Both the position numbers and the translations under genes were made by a program. A DNA stretch of 64,000 bases from JAMXLG01 sp963765935 (GTDB lineage Bacteria > Vulcanimicrobiota > Vulcanimicrobiia > Vulcanimicrobiales > Vulcanimicrobiaceae). This document shows, in pieces, positions 15,563 to 24,491 of the stretch. Position 1 is the first letter of the stretch; every line of letters starts with the position of its first letter. The notes beneath the pieces were generated by a model. That model ran no database searches. It was not told the origin of the DNA and saw nothing but the letters and a program-made list of their open reading frames with translations. The DNA lies in the NCBI GenBank assembly GCA_963765935.1, contig CAVXXX010000002.1:434001-498000 (forward strand). Reading direction: 5' to 3'.

Positions 15563-17006
15563 TTTGCAATTCTACGAACGACGATTGGACCGAACGGGCG
15601 ATCGCATTATAAAACGGATCGTTGGCATCGACGATGAACGGGCCCGCGTAAATACCGCGTGCGGCAACTCCGTACCTCGCTGCTGAATCGATCTGTCCCG
15701 ATGCGAACGATTCACGCGCTCGCAGCACATTGTGCAAAAAGTCGTCAAGATCGGTTTGAAACGCTGCCGCGCGAAGGGCTACAACGTTCTCTTCCGTTGA
15801 CAGATACGGGACGTCGTCTCGCAGCTTCAACGATGTACGAATCGCGTTTCGAATATTGGAAAGCGTCGTGCGAAGGCTTTGTCCGGCTTGCGCGGGATCG
15901 TACGATGGCCAGAAGGCCCGCATCAAGTCTTCTCTTGTCGCTCGATGTCCGCGCTGCAGGAGCAAATATTTGAAGACCTGCGCATCGCGACGGCGCAGCC
16001 AGTCGATCGTTACGCCTCCGATGGAGGCTGTGAACGTCCCTAAAACCGCGGCCTGAACGACTTTTAATCCCGGTTCAGGAGTGGCGTCAACGGTATAGCG
16101 CAAAAACGCCCGTTCGGCCGCTCGAAGCATCGTCGGCGTTCCCGACCGCGAATGGACAAAGAGTCCGCACTCTTCCAACGCACGAAGAGTTTGCGAGTCC
16201 ACATCACCGCTCTTTATAGTCTCTTCTAGAAGTTTGCGTTCTTCTTCGTTCTCCGCTGCGCTCAAGATTGTCTCACGCAACGCTTCACCGTAATGTCCAA
16301 ACCAGTCAACGAGGCCCTGCTCAAGCGTCGTTTCATTTGTCGCGGCGAATCGCAGGATCGCACTCACCACGACGGGCCATCCTTCGGTGGCGTGCAAAAG
16401 CGCGGCGAGGCCGTCGTCCGTCGAGTCGATGCCGTACGCGCTTGCGAGATCCTGGACTTCGCGTTCATCGAACGCAAGATTTGCAGTCCACAACGCCTCG
16501 ATGACACCCTCCATGATCCATCGCGGCTCGCGCAGGATTTTTTTGTTTCGCGAAGCCACGACGAATTTGATGTGTTCTGGCGCATCGCCGAAAACGCGGT
16601 AGAGCACATCTAAGACGTCACTTGCCAAAACGTGCGCGTCGTCGATGAACAGCGTTACGGGGACAGTATCGCACATCGATGCAAGCAACTCTTCCGGATT
16701 TCGAGGCGCCTGCACGATTCCGCACTTTTGCGCGAGGCTGTGGAGGAGTTGGTTGACGGTCATGCCGGGCGACGATGACAGCACGTTCTCGGCGCCTCCG
16801 GCATAGTGAACGAGAAGCGTGGTTTTGCCGAATCCTGCCGGCGCGACGAGCATCCGAATTGGCGCGCCCGCGTGCCGGTCCAGCCAATCCAAAAGGCGCC
16901 CACGTCTTATAGACGGCGCGCGATTCTTTTTGGAACCGGCAACGTGAGGCAAGGTTTCTGGCACCCCTCTTAGGTGATAACCGGTAGCTTGACTACACCC
17001 TTCCAT
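15519..17006 (-). CDS. STAND-type ATPase with C-terminal winged helix and BTAD (SARP/MalT-like regulator)
   Basis: About 495 residues from MEGCSQATGY; an ATG at 17,042 would overlap the upstream gene. A P-loop ATPase domain comes first: Walker A LVAPAGFGKTTLLVHYAG near residue 55, Walker B TLFIDDAHVL, then VVASRNKKILREPRW as in MalT/LuxR-type regulators. Near residue 330 a winged helix of OmpR/SARP type follows (VFKYLLLQRGHRATREDLMR, AFWPSYDPAQAGQSLRTTLS), then a short BTAD-like helical repeat. There is no LuxR helix-turn-helix. It is likely a ligand-responsive transcription activator that binds DNA through the C-terminal half. Being convergent with the tad arm, it is a candidate local regulator, but this is speculation. 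Confidence 0.75.
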   Translation of the reverse strand: MEGCSQATGYHLRGVPETLPHVAGSKKNRAPSIRRGRLLDWLDRHAGAPIRMLVAPAGFGKTTLLVHYAGGAENVLSSSPGMTVNQLLHSLAQKCGIVQAPRNPEELLASMCDTVPVTLFIDDAHVLASDVLDVLYRVFGDAPEHIKFVVASRNKKILREPRWIMEGVIEALWTANLAFDEREVQDLASAYGIDSTDDGLAALLHATEGWPVVVSAILRFAATNETTLEQGLVDWFGHYGEALRETILSAAENEEERKLLEETIKSGDVDSQTLRALEECGLFVHSRSGTPTMLRAAERAFLRYTVDATPEPGLKVVQAAVLGTFTASIGGVTIDWLRRRDAQVFKYLLLQRGHRATREDLMRAFWPSYDPAQAGQSLRTTLSNIRNAIRTSLKLRDDVPYLSTEENVVALRAAAFQTDLDDFLHNVLRARESFASGQIDSAARYGVAARGIYAGPFIVDANDPFYNAIARSVQSSFVELQTILLKIDVPIEATG

Positions 17007-17020
17007 AGTTATATCACGGC

Positions 17021-18442
17021 TTAAGGCCGAGTTAGCATCCAACTTTTCGGGGGGATATATGGGTCTTTAGACCCATTTGGACGCTCAAACATCCGCCGTG
17101 TATACCAAGCGGCCGCCGCGATCAGCGCTAGGCAAACCGGCCCTTTGATGAAGTACAGCGGCCACGCCGTCGCCGCCCAGTTGTGCCGTACGTATGTGGC
17201 CCAGGTGGCTTGCGTGACGTGCAGGACGGCAACCGGCGGAGAGGGATTCAAGTGCAACCCCGTACCGATGATGGCCATCGCGCATAAAACGATATAAACG
17301 AGCGCGGCAGGTGCAGCGATCAAAGCAGCGGGGATGCATTTGAAGCGCCAATATGCAATTGCGCCCGCGACGATCAGCCCTATGGCAATCATGTTGGGGA
17401 TTACAAAGAGACGCACGAGCGGAATCGCAAGTCCGCAAATCATCACCGTCCCTAAGACCCGGTGTTTCGAGCGCATGGCAAGGACAGTCGCCGCAGGAAT
17501 TGCGAGTATCACGTGATCGAGGTGCAAAAACGGTCCAAAGCTCATAGCAATTGCCGGCGCGGCAAGCAGTGAAAGGTCGAGGTTCCGCTTGGCAAACGCC
17601 GTTCTTGCCAGCAAAACGGCGGCGATCACCGCAAAGAGATACGCTATCCGGGCGGCGAGAATCGCAAGACGGTCCGGCGCGCCGAGCATGAAGAGAAACC
17701 ATGAAATCGTGTATTGATGGATGCTCGGCAGCTCTGAAAGTACGTGTTCCGGTAAAACGGTAAAGGCGTATTCGATGTTTGCATTCACGCCGATCGCCGC
17801 CAGAGAAATAACGGCTAGTGACAAAGCCGTAAGCATTGCAGGCAGTGCGAACTTCCGCGTAGTGGCAAGGATCGCAAGGATCGTGATTCCAACTTGCGGT
17901 TCCGTCATTGTAAGCGCTGCGCCGCAAACCACGAGAAACGTGTTTTCAACTCGCACGCCATACACGGCGAACGCAAGTCCAAGCAAGGCGAACGGGGGTA
18001 ATTCGCCGACCGGAAGCGATACGTCGCAAACAAGAATAGACAGTGCGACGATCAAGACTGAGCTGGGAATGCCCGCCAATGCGAAATAGCGGCACGCGAG
18101 CGCCAGCGCCGTTATGGATAGAGTCGCAAATCCCAATGCCGCTATAGGAAACGGCAAAAACGCGAACGGCGCGAATGCCGCGGCGACGTAGCCAGGGACC
18201 GGCGCGGGAAGCAGTTCATGGGGTTTCGCGGTGAAAAACGCCGGATTTTCCGGCGCCGCCTCGCATGCGTGAATGACGGCCGCGTCATACGGGTTCAGGC
18301 GGTGGACCACGGCATCGCCGGCGCAATAGAATGCCCGAAAATCACCCATGGCAAAGTGCTGCTCGATCGCATAGTGTTCGCCCAGCATTAGGGTCGCCAA
18401 TGCCAAAAGGACCGCTCCGATAAGCTCGAGCCGTTTCGCCAT
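17021..18442 (-). CDS. GT87-like polyprenol-phosphate-dependent glycosyltransferase
   Basis: 473 residues from MAKRLELIGAVLL; the frame is open to 18,499 with weaker candidate starts. About eleven hydrophobic segments are present. After the first one lies the conserved periplasmic motif GDFRAFYCAGDAVVHRLNPY, typical of the GT87 (DUF2029) mannosyltransferase-like family, where an aspartate is catalytic. Such enzymes transfer mannose or arabinose from a lipid-linked donor on the outer face of the inner membrane. An exported alpha-mannosidase at 980-2293 hints that the organism makes or meets mannosylated glycans. The acceptor is unknown. Confidence 0.7.
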   Translation of the reverse strand: MAKRLELIGAVLLALATLMLGEHYAIEQHFAMGDFRAFYCAGDAVVHRLNPYDAAVIHACEAAPENPAFFTAKPHELLPAPVPGYVAAAFAPFAFLPFPIAALGFATLSITALALACRYFALAGIPSSVLIVALSILVCDVSLPVGELPPFALLGLAFAVYGVRVENTFLVVCGAALTMTEPQVGITILAILATTRKFALPAMLTALSLAVISLAAIGVNANIEYAFTVLPEHVLSELPSIHQYTISWFLFMLGAPDRLAILAARIAYLFAVIAAVLLARTAFAKRNLDLSLLAAPAIAMSFGPFLHLDHVILAIPAATVLAMRSKHRVLGTVMICGLAIPLVRLFVIPNMIAIGLIVAGAIAYWRFKCIPAALIAAPAALVYIVLCAMAIIGTGLHLNPSPPVAVLHVTQATWATYVRHNWAATAWPLYFIKGPVCLALIAAAAWYTRRMFERPNGSKDPYIPPKSWMLTRP

Positions 18443-18524
18443 AATAGAGTTATCGGCTCGACACGGAGAAACCGCTCTCCGAACGCCCCGAGAGCGCATC
18501 GGTTTGCGCTGCTGCTCCGATCAC

Positions 18525-19600
18525 TTAGAGCCGTAATGCCGGTCCTGGGATCGGACCCGTTACGCGGCCAGTGATTTCTGTGGGTTGGTTCGTTTCGTAG
18601 GTTGCGAGGAACTCCGATCTAACGCGCAAGTTGAACGATTCGATGAAAGCGTTTTGCGTTGGCTTTCCCGGTTGAATGAAGAGCAGCTCGACGTCGTGAT
18701 CTTCGGACCACTGCTGCATTACCTTAGACGTCAGCTCCGTGCCGTTATCGACGCGGAGATATTTGGGATATCCGTACGCCTTAGCAAGTTCATCCAGCGT
18801 CGTCGCAACCGAACGACTGGGAAACGAGAATGCAAGCTCCAGTGCGAGTCCAAGGCGGCTAAATTCGTCCATGATCGTGAGTCCAAGGAACGCCCGCCCG
18901 TTGAAGAGACGATCGCGAATAAAATCAAGCGTCCATCCCTCAAATGGTTTCGCCGCGCGGCGCAACGAGCGACCCCGCACGAGTTTCGCGCGACCGCGTC
19001 GGGGCCGACGTCCGATCTGCAAGCCGGCAAGGCGGTAAAATCCGACGAAATCGCTTGTAGTTCATGTACTCGTCGCCCTCGATTGCATCGCGCTCATAGT
19101 CGTTGTAGAGCCGTCGGCAACCGTGTTCGGAATGCGCTTGAGCAACCTCAGTGAGGCGCGTCGCCACACGAGCATCTTGTTCAACTTTGAACGTGACGGA
19201 TTCGCGCGACGAGCGTCGACGAGCATGTGCACTCTTGCAGGCTTCGCGTTGGGAAAGGCCGAGCTGCTGCAAGGCCTTCACGGTTTCGGCTCGCCGGGAA
19301 GGCTCCAGGAGTTTTTTCGCATCAACTCTTCGATCGCATCGAGCTTCAGGGTTGTCGCGCGATGATTCTCTGCATCTGTGCGTTCTCGGCCTCAAGTTGT
19401 TTGGGCCGGGCCAGATCGCTTGCATTCATCCCATGGTATTTCGATCGCCAAAGCCGGATCGTGTTCGCGTGAACGCCGTGGCGTCGCGCTAGCTCGCGCT
19501 GCGGGTTTCCGAGATTACCGATGTTGGCGGAGCCACGGCGGACAGGCGTACCCTCACGCGCGAGCAGTGCCGCAAGCTTTTCAGAGATTGCATGCAACTC
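18525..19600 (-). pseudogene. Degenerate IS3-family insertion sequence (orfA and orfB remnants)
   Basis: On the minus strand, 19,346-19,597 encodes an OrfA-like helix-turn-helix (RELARRHGVHANTIRLWRSK) ending early at a TGA. Codons from about 19,330 to 19,045 in a second frame carry the OrfB start (VKALQQLGLSQREACKS, HSEHGCRRLYNDYERDAIEG, MNYKRFRR). A further frame from about 19,045 to 18,525 carries the DDE core (LDFIRDRLFNGRAF, LRVDNGTELTS, IQPGKPTQNAFIESFN). The last catalytic glutamate is present, but the C-terminus departs from the family after SEFLATY. At least two frameshifts make it non-functional. An A-rich slippery run (GCGAAAAAAC), typical of IS3 frameshifting, is still visible near 19,316. 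I could not define terminal inverted repeats. Confidence 0.8.
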
Positions 19601-19701
19601 AGCTCTACAGAGATACGAAGACCACCGGCTCCCAAGAGCGGAGCGGCGTCCCTATTTGAGGTGATGCGCGTTGTTCCCCGCTTCACCTTTAAGGTATGGC
19701 G

Positions 19702-20871
19702 CTAAACACTTACCTTTGAGGGTGGATTCGTAGGACAAACATCGAGTGCAGCGCCTTCGGGTCCGAAAGCGTCCTGAGTTAGGTACGATGTCCAAAAGCT
19801 CGTTGAGTTTGGAACAGCACTTGCGGTCCATTCAATGTCGCCTGGTGGGAACGGATCCTGGGTAACGTAAACGCGATCAACGCCGTTATACACGAGTGTC
19901 GTGTCTGCCGTATAGTCATGGGTATAACCGCTAAGTACGACATATCCCGGCCGAAGCTCGACGATATTGCGGAGGAAACCATCGGGCGGTTCGTTTGCCG
20001 GCAATAACAAGTCTGAGAAATGGCCTGTATGCTGTTCCAAAAAGCCAGTCCCTAAGACATAAAAGTCCTTGTCGGATGTGCCCGCAATTGTCCAAATGTC
20101 CACTGCCGGGCGAGGACCGGTCCATGCGAGCGGCCACCGTTGTAATGTTAGACCATTCCAGTGTTGCACAAAATTGTTGTCGATCGTGCTAATAACCACA
20201 TCATTCGGACCAAAGGGAAGCAACGTTGGAACATCAGTAGGTTGGTCGCTTGTAACGACGACATGCCATGACGAACCGTTCCAATGTGCCAGCTTAAGCG
20301 ACTGACTCAAGTCCGCGACTGCCCAAACGTCGTCAGGTGAGTCGGATTTTATGTCGTCGATTTCGTAGCCATCGGGGAAAACATTCGAGACGCTAGCCCA
20401 GGTTGATCCATTCCAGTGGAACAGGATCGGATGGCGAGTAGAAAGCCCGGCCGACTCAGTGATTCCCGTTCCACCGGCCCAGACATTATTTGGTGCAACT
20501 TCGTCGAGGCCCCACAGATACGATGCAACCCATGTGCTTTCTCCTGGAACGGTGGGAAGCGTTGATGCGGACCACGCTGACCCATTGAAGTGATAAATGG
20601 CGATATTTCCGTTGCCGGCAGCTCCACCCGCGCTCAGCCACGCGTCGGACGCGGACGAACCAACGACGGCGCCGATCGCAAACAAGCCCGTTGGCAGGCT
20701 GAAGGTTGTCGCGGGCGCAAGCGAACAGAAACGTGGCGCCGGCGATAAAGTAGCGACTTTCTGCGAAGATTGTGGACTTAGCGAGGAAGAAGGCGAAAAT
20801 GGAGTGGTCGCTGATCCTGAACAGCCAGAAGCCAAAGTGACGACGACGACCGCGGCAATGTAACGGCGCAC
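19702..20871 (-). CDS. Lipoprotein with beta-propeller-like WNGSxW repeats
   Basis: 389 residues with a lipobox (VVVTLASGC) at the N-terminus and a Ser/Pro-rich linker. The body repeats a motif like YHFNGSAWSAS, FHWNGSTWASVS, AHWNGSSWHVV, VQHWNGLTLQRW, alternating with SPDDVWAVAD, APNNVWAGG and SASDAWLS stretches. This repeat pattern suggests a surface-exposed beta-propeller with about six blades. Role unknown; binding or adhesion is possible. GC content is somewhat lower than in its neighbours, and it abuts a dead insertion sequence, so it may be acquired. Confidence 0.65.
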   Translation of the reverse strand: MRRYIAAVVVVTLASGCSGSATTPFSPSSSLSPQSSQKVATLSPAPRFCSLAPATTFSLPTGLFAIGAVVGSSASDAWLSAGGAAGNGNIAIYHFNGSAWSASTLPTVPGESTWVASYLWGLDEVAPNNVWAGGTGITESAGLSTRHPILFHWNGSTWASVSNVFPDGYEIDDIKSDSPDDVWAVADLSQSLKLAHWNGSSWHVVVTSDQPTDVPTLLPFGPNDVVISTIDNNFVQHWNGLTLQRWPLAWTGPRPAVDIWTIAGTSDKDFYVLGTGFLEQHTGHFSDLLLPANEPPDGFLRNIVELRPGYVVLSGYTHDYTADTTLVYNGVDRVYVTQDPFPPGDIEWTASAVPNSTSFWTSYLTQDAFGPEGAALDVCPTNPPSKVSV

Positions 20872-21256
20872 GATGTTAACCTCCTCAAGCGAGGCTGACT
20901 CAGTCTCAAGCCTAACACGGCATTAGTGCAACGTCGATGAGCTCTCAGCACGAACCTGTTTGACGACGAAACATGTGTGCTTTCGATGGGGAGGCGAGTC
21001 GCATCCCGTAGACGTCACAATGTTCTATATTGGTTAATGCCAAGGCAGCGCACATTGACGGATTCGCGCTTTAGTTTACGCGTGTTCGAGGTGGCGAACT
21101 ATCCCGAATGTGCAGCATTCCTGTGCCGGTGACCGGCTCGGGCGACGCGATATACGTCTGATATTTCTTCGCGGCAATGAAACCCGCTGATTTCGAATAG
21201 AGGCGCGCGCTGCTCGTGTGTGGCGCACGATTTAAGGCGTCGCTCGTAGCCTATGA
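20872..21256. other. Intergenic stretch with a possible acetyltransferase relic
   Basis: No intact gene. On the minus strand about 21,215-21,075 reads ARLYSKSAGFIAAKKYQTYI and ends at a TAA. This resembles the 'AxxLYxxxGF' tail of GNAT acetyltransferases. There is no start or acetyl-CoA-binding motif around it. I regard it as a weak gene relic. The rest shows nothing recognisable. Confidence 0.25.
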
Positions 21257-22408
21257 TCAGTCCGAAGCGGGCACGAACGCTGCTTCAGTGGACATCAGCG
21301 CAATCGTGAATCTTGCTCCGCCAAGATGCGAGTCCGCGACGTCGATCCGTCCTCCTGCGCGGTCGACGATGGCGCGGACGATGGCTAGACCAACGCCTTT
21401 GCCCCGTACGCCATCCTGTTGAGTCGCGCGCTCGCCGTACGAAAAGATTCGCTCGCGATCGTCAGACTCAACGCCGACGCCGCTGTCGTCGACGTTCACG
21501 CTAATAAACGAATCATCGCGGCTGACCGAAAGTTCGACGATCCCGCCGGCGCCCGAGTACCTGATCGCGTTTTCGATCACGTTGAGCAGCGCGTGCATGC
21601 ACGAGTCGCCGTCGATACGCACGCGCGCATCGAGCATCGTCGCGACCCGCAGGGTGACGTCGTTTTCCCGGGCGATCGGGTCGAGCGCGTCGAGCGCGCC
21701 GCGGATTGCGGCATCGATCTCGGTGACCCGGCGCGCCGCCGGTGCGTGCAGATCGAGCATCGAGAAATCGAGCATTCCGTCGACCAGACGCGCAAGCCGC
21801 AACGCTTCGCGGCGGGCCGTTTCGAGAAATCGCCGCGACGTATCGACGTCGACGTCGCCGTCGAGCAGCGTTTCGATGTAACCGCGAATCGACGTCAGCG
21901 GAGTTCGAAGTTCGTGTCCGACCGTAGCGAGAAACTCATAGCGCTCGCGTTCGCGCGCGCCGCGTACGAGCGCAGCCGCGCGCGTTTCATCGAATGCGAG
22001 GACCTCCGCGGCTGATTCCACGGGCCACCATCCACACTCCATCCGTCGGCCTGTTTCTGCCGCCATTGTTGCGGAAATTCGTTCCAGCGCAGCGCGTGCA
22101 TCGATCGCTCCGAAGGCGGCCCCGCCGCGCGTGGGCGAGAGCATGGCGACGGCAAACCAATCGCTGCCGTAGTCGTGTCCCAGGATATCGCCATCGCGCA
22201 TCACTCGATCCGCGGCTTGGGCAAAAGCGCGAACCGTCGTTCGTTCGAGACGCTGCGCCGCGCGACGCCCGTCGCGCCATGCGAGTTCCGCAAATTCGGG
22301 AAGCCGAAGCACGAGCAACGGAATCGTGGTGGGACTGTCGTTGAGCACCTCGCTCAGACGCCCGAGAAACGCGTCGCCGTGAAGCAGGCGGCGTTGCGCT
22401 ACGCTCAC
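21257..22408 (-). CDS. Soluble sensor histidine kinase with a GGDEF-like N-terminal domain
   Basis: 383 residues. H-box FLATVGHELRTPLTSIRGY near residue 160, N-box NVIENAIRYSGAGG near 270, and G boxes DSGVGVESDDRERIF and GKGVGLAIV are all intact. No membrane helix is seen, so it is cytoplasmic or acts with a partner. The N-terminal 130 residues (LLVLRLPEFAELAWRDGRRA, RDGDILGHDYGSDWFAVAML) follow the layout of a GGDEF domain but lack the GGDEF signature, so it may be a degenerate sensory version. The ATG overlaps the stop of the response regulator gene (ATGA), which identifies its partner. Confidence 0.85.
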   Translation of the reverse strand: MSVAQRRLLHGDAFLGRLSEVLNDSPTTIPLLVLRLPEFAELAWRDGRRAAQRLERTTVRAFAQAADRVMRDGDILGHDYGSDWFAVAMLSPTRGGAAFGAIDARAALERISATMAAETGRRMECGWWPVESAAEVLAFDETRAAALVRGARERERYEFLATVGHELRTPLTSIRGYIETLLDGDVDVDTSRRFLETARREALRLARLVDGMLDFSMLDLHAPAARRVTEIDAAIRGALDALDPIARENDVTLRVATMLDARVRIDGDSCMHALLNVIENAIRYSGAGGIVELSVSRDDSFISVNVDDSGVGVESDDRERIFSYGERATQQDGVRGKGVGLAIVRAIVDRAGGRIDVADSHLGGARFTIALMSTEAAFVPASD

Positions 22409-23094
22409 GCGCGGACGAACTTGTAGCCGAAGCCGTGAATAGTTTGCACCATCGGCGGAAGCTTCGCTTCTTCTTCAATCTTCGCGCGCAAACGACGTAC
22501 GTGGACGTCGACCGTTCGTTCGTCTCCATCGAAATCAAAACCCCAGACACGTTCGAGCAATCGTTCGCGGGAGAGCGCGATGCCGACATTGTTCGCGAGT
22601 TCGAGCAAGAGGGCAAACTCGCGTGGTTTCAACCGAAGGTCAACGCCGTCGACTCGTGCTTCACGCGCCGCTTCGTCGATCTCGAGACGTCCGAACTGCA
22701 AGAGCGCCGGCGGTGCATCAATCGTCGTTCCACTGCGCCGCAACACCGCTCGAACGCGCGCGATGATCTCACGCGGTGAAAACGGCTTACAGACATAGTC
22801 ATCGGCACCGAGTTCGAATCCGACCACCCGATCGATTTCATCGACACGCGCCGTGAGCATGATGATTGGGATCGAACGTTCTTCACGACGGAGCGTTCGT
22901 GCGATATCGTAGCCGTCGATTCCAGGGAGTCCAATATCCAAGATGACGAGGTCGGCTGCCCGCCGCGCGGTACGCAATGCCGCATGCCCATCTCCAACTG
23001 CGACCACCGCGAACCCTTCGCGCTCCAAATGATGCGCGAGCAGATCGCGAATCGCCGCGTCGTCCTCCGCGACGACGATGGTTGCAGCAGGCAT
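22405..23094 (-). CDS. OmpR/PhoB-type response regulator
   Basis: 229 residues starting MPAATIVVAEDD; the frame is open further upstream, but this start gives the normal receiver N-terminus. Receiver domain: acidic pair EDD, phospho-acceptor in LVILDIGLPGIDGYDIART, conserved threonine in IIMLTARVDE and lysine in DDYVCKPF. C-terminal winged helix: LKPREFALLLELANNVGIAL, RLLERVWGFDFDGDERTVDV, HVRRLRAKIE. It is followed by the kinase gene with a 4-bp overlap. It is divergent from the FNT gene with only 54 bp between starts, so it may regulate that transporter. A decayed fragment of a close relative lies at 3229-3305. Confidence 0.93.
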   Translation of the reverse strand: MPAATIVVAEDDAAIRDLLAHHLEREGFAVVAVGDGHAALRTARRAADLVILDIGLPGIDGYDIARTLRREERSIPIIMLTARVDEIDRVVGFELGADDYVCKPFSPREIIARVRAVLRRSGTTIDAPPALLQFGRLEIDEAAREARVDGVDLRLKPREFALLLELANNVGIALSRERLLERVWGFDFDGDERTVDVHVRRLRAKIEEEAKLPPMVQTIHGFGYKFVRA

Positions 23095-23148
23095 GTCTAC
23101 GATAGTGCCCGATGCGGTGAGCGTGCGGACATTGGGTACAAAGCGCGC

Positions 23149-24030
23149 ATGAATCAGGACCGGCTGACCGCCCGTACCCCGAATGAGCCGCGAGACGGCG
23201 AGTCGACGAAACAACTCAGCGAGGAAGAGGTCAAAGAAGCCTCTAGACGGACAAGTCCGCGTGCCGCCGTGGTATTCGAAACGGTACGCCTCGAAGGTGA
23301 GCAAGAACTATCGCGTCCGAATGCGGCGCTTGCCTTCTCCGGCCTCGCGGCCGGGCTTTCGATGGGGTTTTCGTTGGTCGCAACCGGCATCATCGATGCG
23401 GGACTTCCTCCGCATGCACCGTGGCGCTCACTCATTGACAACTTCGGATACGCGCTGGGCTTTATGATCGTCGTACTCGGGCGTCAACAATTGTTTACCG
23501 AGAATACCGTTACCGCGATCATTCCGCTTCTCGATAGCAAAGAGCGGGTGCGGACATTTGGCAACGTCTTGCGTTTGTGGAGCATCGTGCTAGCGACGAA
23601 CTTACTCGGCGCGTTACTCTTCGCGTTATTCGTCGCGCACGCGAATGTCTTTTCGCTCGACGTCAAACATGCGTTTCTTCAAATAGGCGTGATGACGCTT
23701 TCATACGGATTCGAAGCGACACTGTTGAAAGGCATCTTCGCCGGCTGGCTCATCGCATTGATGGTATGGCTTTTGCCGGCGGCAGGCGCGTCGCGCCTCG
23801 CCGTCGTGCTGATTATTACCTACGTCGTTGGTGCGGCCGGACTATCCCACGTGATCGCCGGTTCCGTCGACGCACTTTATGCGGTCGTTGTCGGAGCAGC
23901 GTCGTGGAGTTACTACTTCCTCGACTTTCTCATCCCGGTCTTCATCGGGAACTGCCTCGGCGGCGTGCTGCTCGTCTCGATGTTGAACTACGCGCAAGTC
24001 GCTCCGGAGAACATGGAAGGCGAAGACTAG
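23149..24030 (+). CDS. Formate/nitrite transporter (FNT) family membrane protein
   Basis: 293 residues. A hydrophilic N-terminal tail of about 60 residues (KQLSEEEVKEASRRTSPRAA) precedes six hydrophobic segments. Family landmarks include GLAAGLSMGFSLVATGI, FMIVVLGRQQLFTENTVTAI and GIFAGWLIALMVWL. The long tail and the LGRQQLFTENT motif suit the YfdC-like branch more than FocA, so the substrate is uncertain. The ATG at 23,149 lies 54 bp from the divergent response regulator start. The stop overlaps the convergent recX stop by 4 bp. Confidence 0.85.
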   Translation: MNQDRLTARTPNEPRDGESTKQLSEEEVKEASRRTSPRAAVVFETVRLEGEQELSRPNAALAFSGLAAGLSMGFSLVATGIIDAGLPPHAPWRSLIDNFGYALGFMIVVLGRQQLFTENTVTAIIPLLDSKERVRTFGNVLRLWSIVLATNLLGALLFALFVAHANVFSLDVKHAFLQIGVMTLSYGFEATLLKGIFAGWLIALMVWLLPAAGASRLAVVLIITYVVGAAGLSHVIAGSVDALYAVVVGAASWSYYFLDFLIPVFIGNCLGGVLLVSMLNYAQVAPENMEGED

Positions 24031-24491
24031 TCGAGCGATCCCTCGACAAGCTCGGGATGACACGTTGCGGCATGCTCGCGAAGCGTCGCATAGATAGTAG
24101 ACGCAGGAAAACCTAGGCGCTCCAGTGCGCGCGCAGCAATACCATAAGAGAGATTCGGCTTCTTTCGCGCGATCGCGTCATAAGCGCGGGCGCACCGCGC
24201 CCGTTCGTCGTCTTCCAGCGACGCGACGGCGGATGCGGCGGCGTCGCGGTCGATGCCTTTGCGGATCAGTTCCCCGACGAGACGGCTGTTACCGAGCGCC
24301 TTCGCTTTGCGTTCGACGTAGAGTTGGGCGTAGAGACGATCGTCGAGAAAGCGTTCTTCGCGACAACGAGTGACGACACCACGAATGGTGTCGTCATCGT
24401 ATCCTTTCTTCTCCAGCTTCTGCCAGAGCTGCGCTTCCGTCAACCGCTGCCGCGCCAGCATCGCAAGCGCAGATGCGTACGGGCTGGGCAT
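24027..24491 (-). CDS. recX: RecA regulator RecX
   Basis: 154 residues with three-helix repeats: ALAMLARQRLTEAQLWQKLE, EKKGYDDDTIRGVVTRCREE, RFLDDRLYAQLYVERKAKAL and GIDRDAAASAVASLEDDE. RecX binds RecA filaments and modulates recombination. It follows recA with no intergenic base; its ribosome-binding site (GAGGAG) lies within the recA 3' end, implying coupling. The C-terminal ten residues come from a dispersed repeat and are unlikely to be functionally important. Confidence 0.93.
   Translation of the reverse strand: MPSPYASALAMLARQRLTEAQLWQKLEKKGYDDDTIRGVVTRCREERFLDDRLYAQLYVERKAKALGNSRLVGELIRKGIDRDAAASAVASLEDDERARCARAYDAIARKKPNLSYGIAARALERLGFPASTIYATLREHAATCHPELVEGSLD
24035..24063. repeat. 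Dispersed short repeat overlapping the recX 3' end
   Basis: CGATCCCTCGACAAGCTCGG followed by GATGACA. This is an inverted-orientation relative of the repeat at 945-970. It supplies the last codons of recX (HPELVEGSLD), so an intergenic-type repeat has become coding sequence. Confidence 0.55.
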
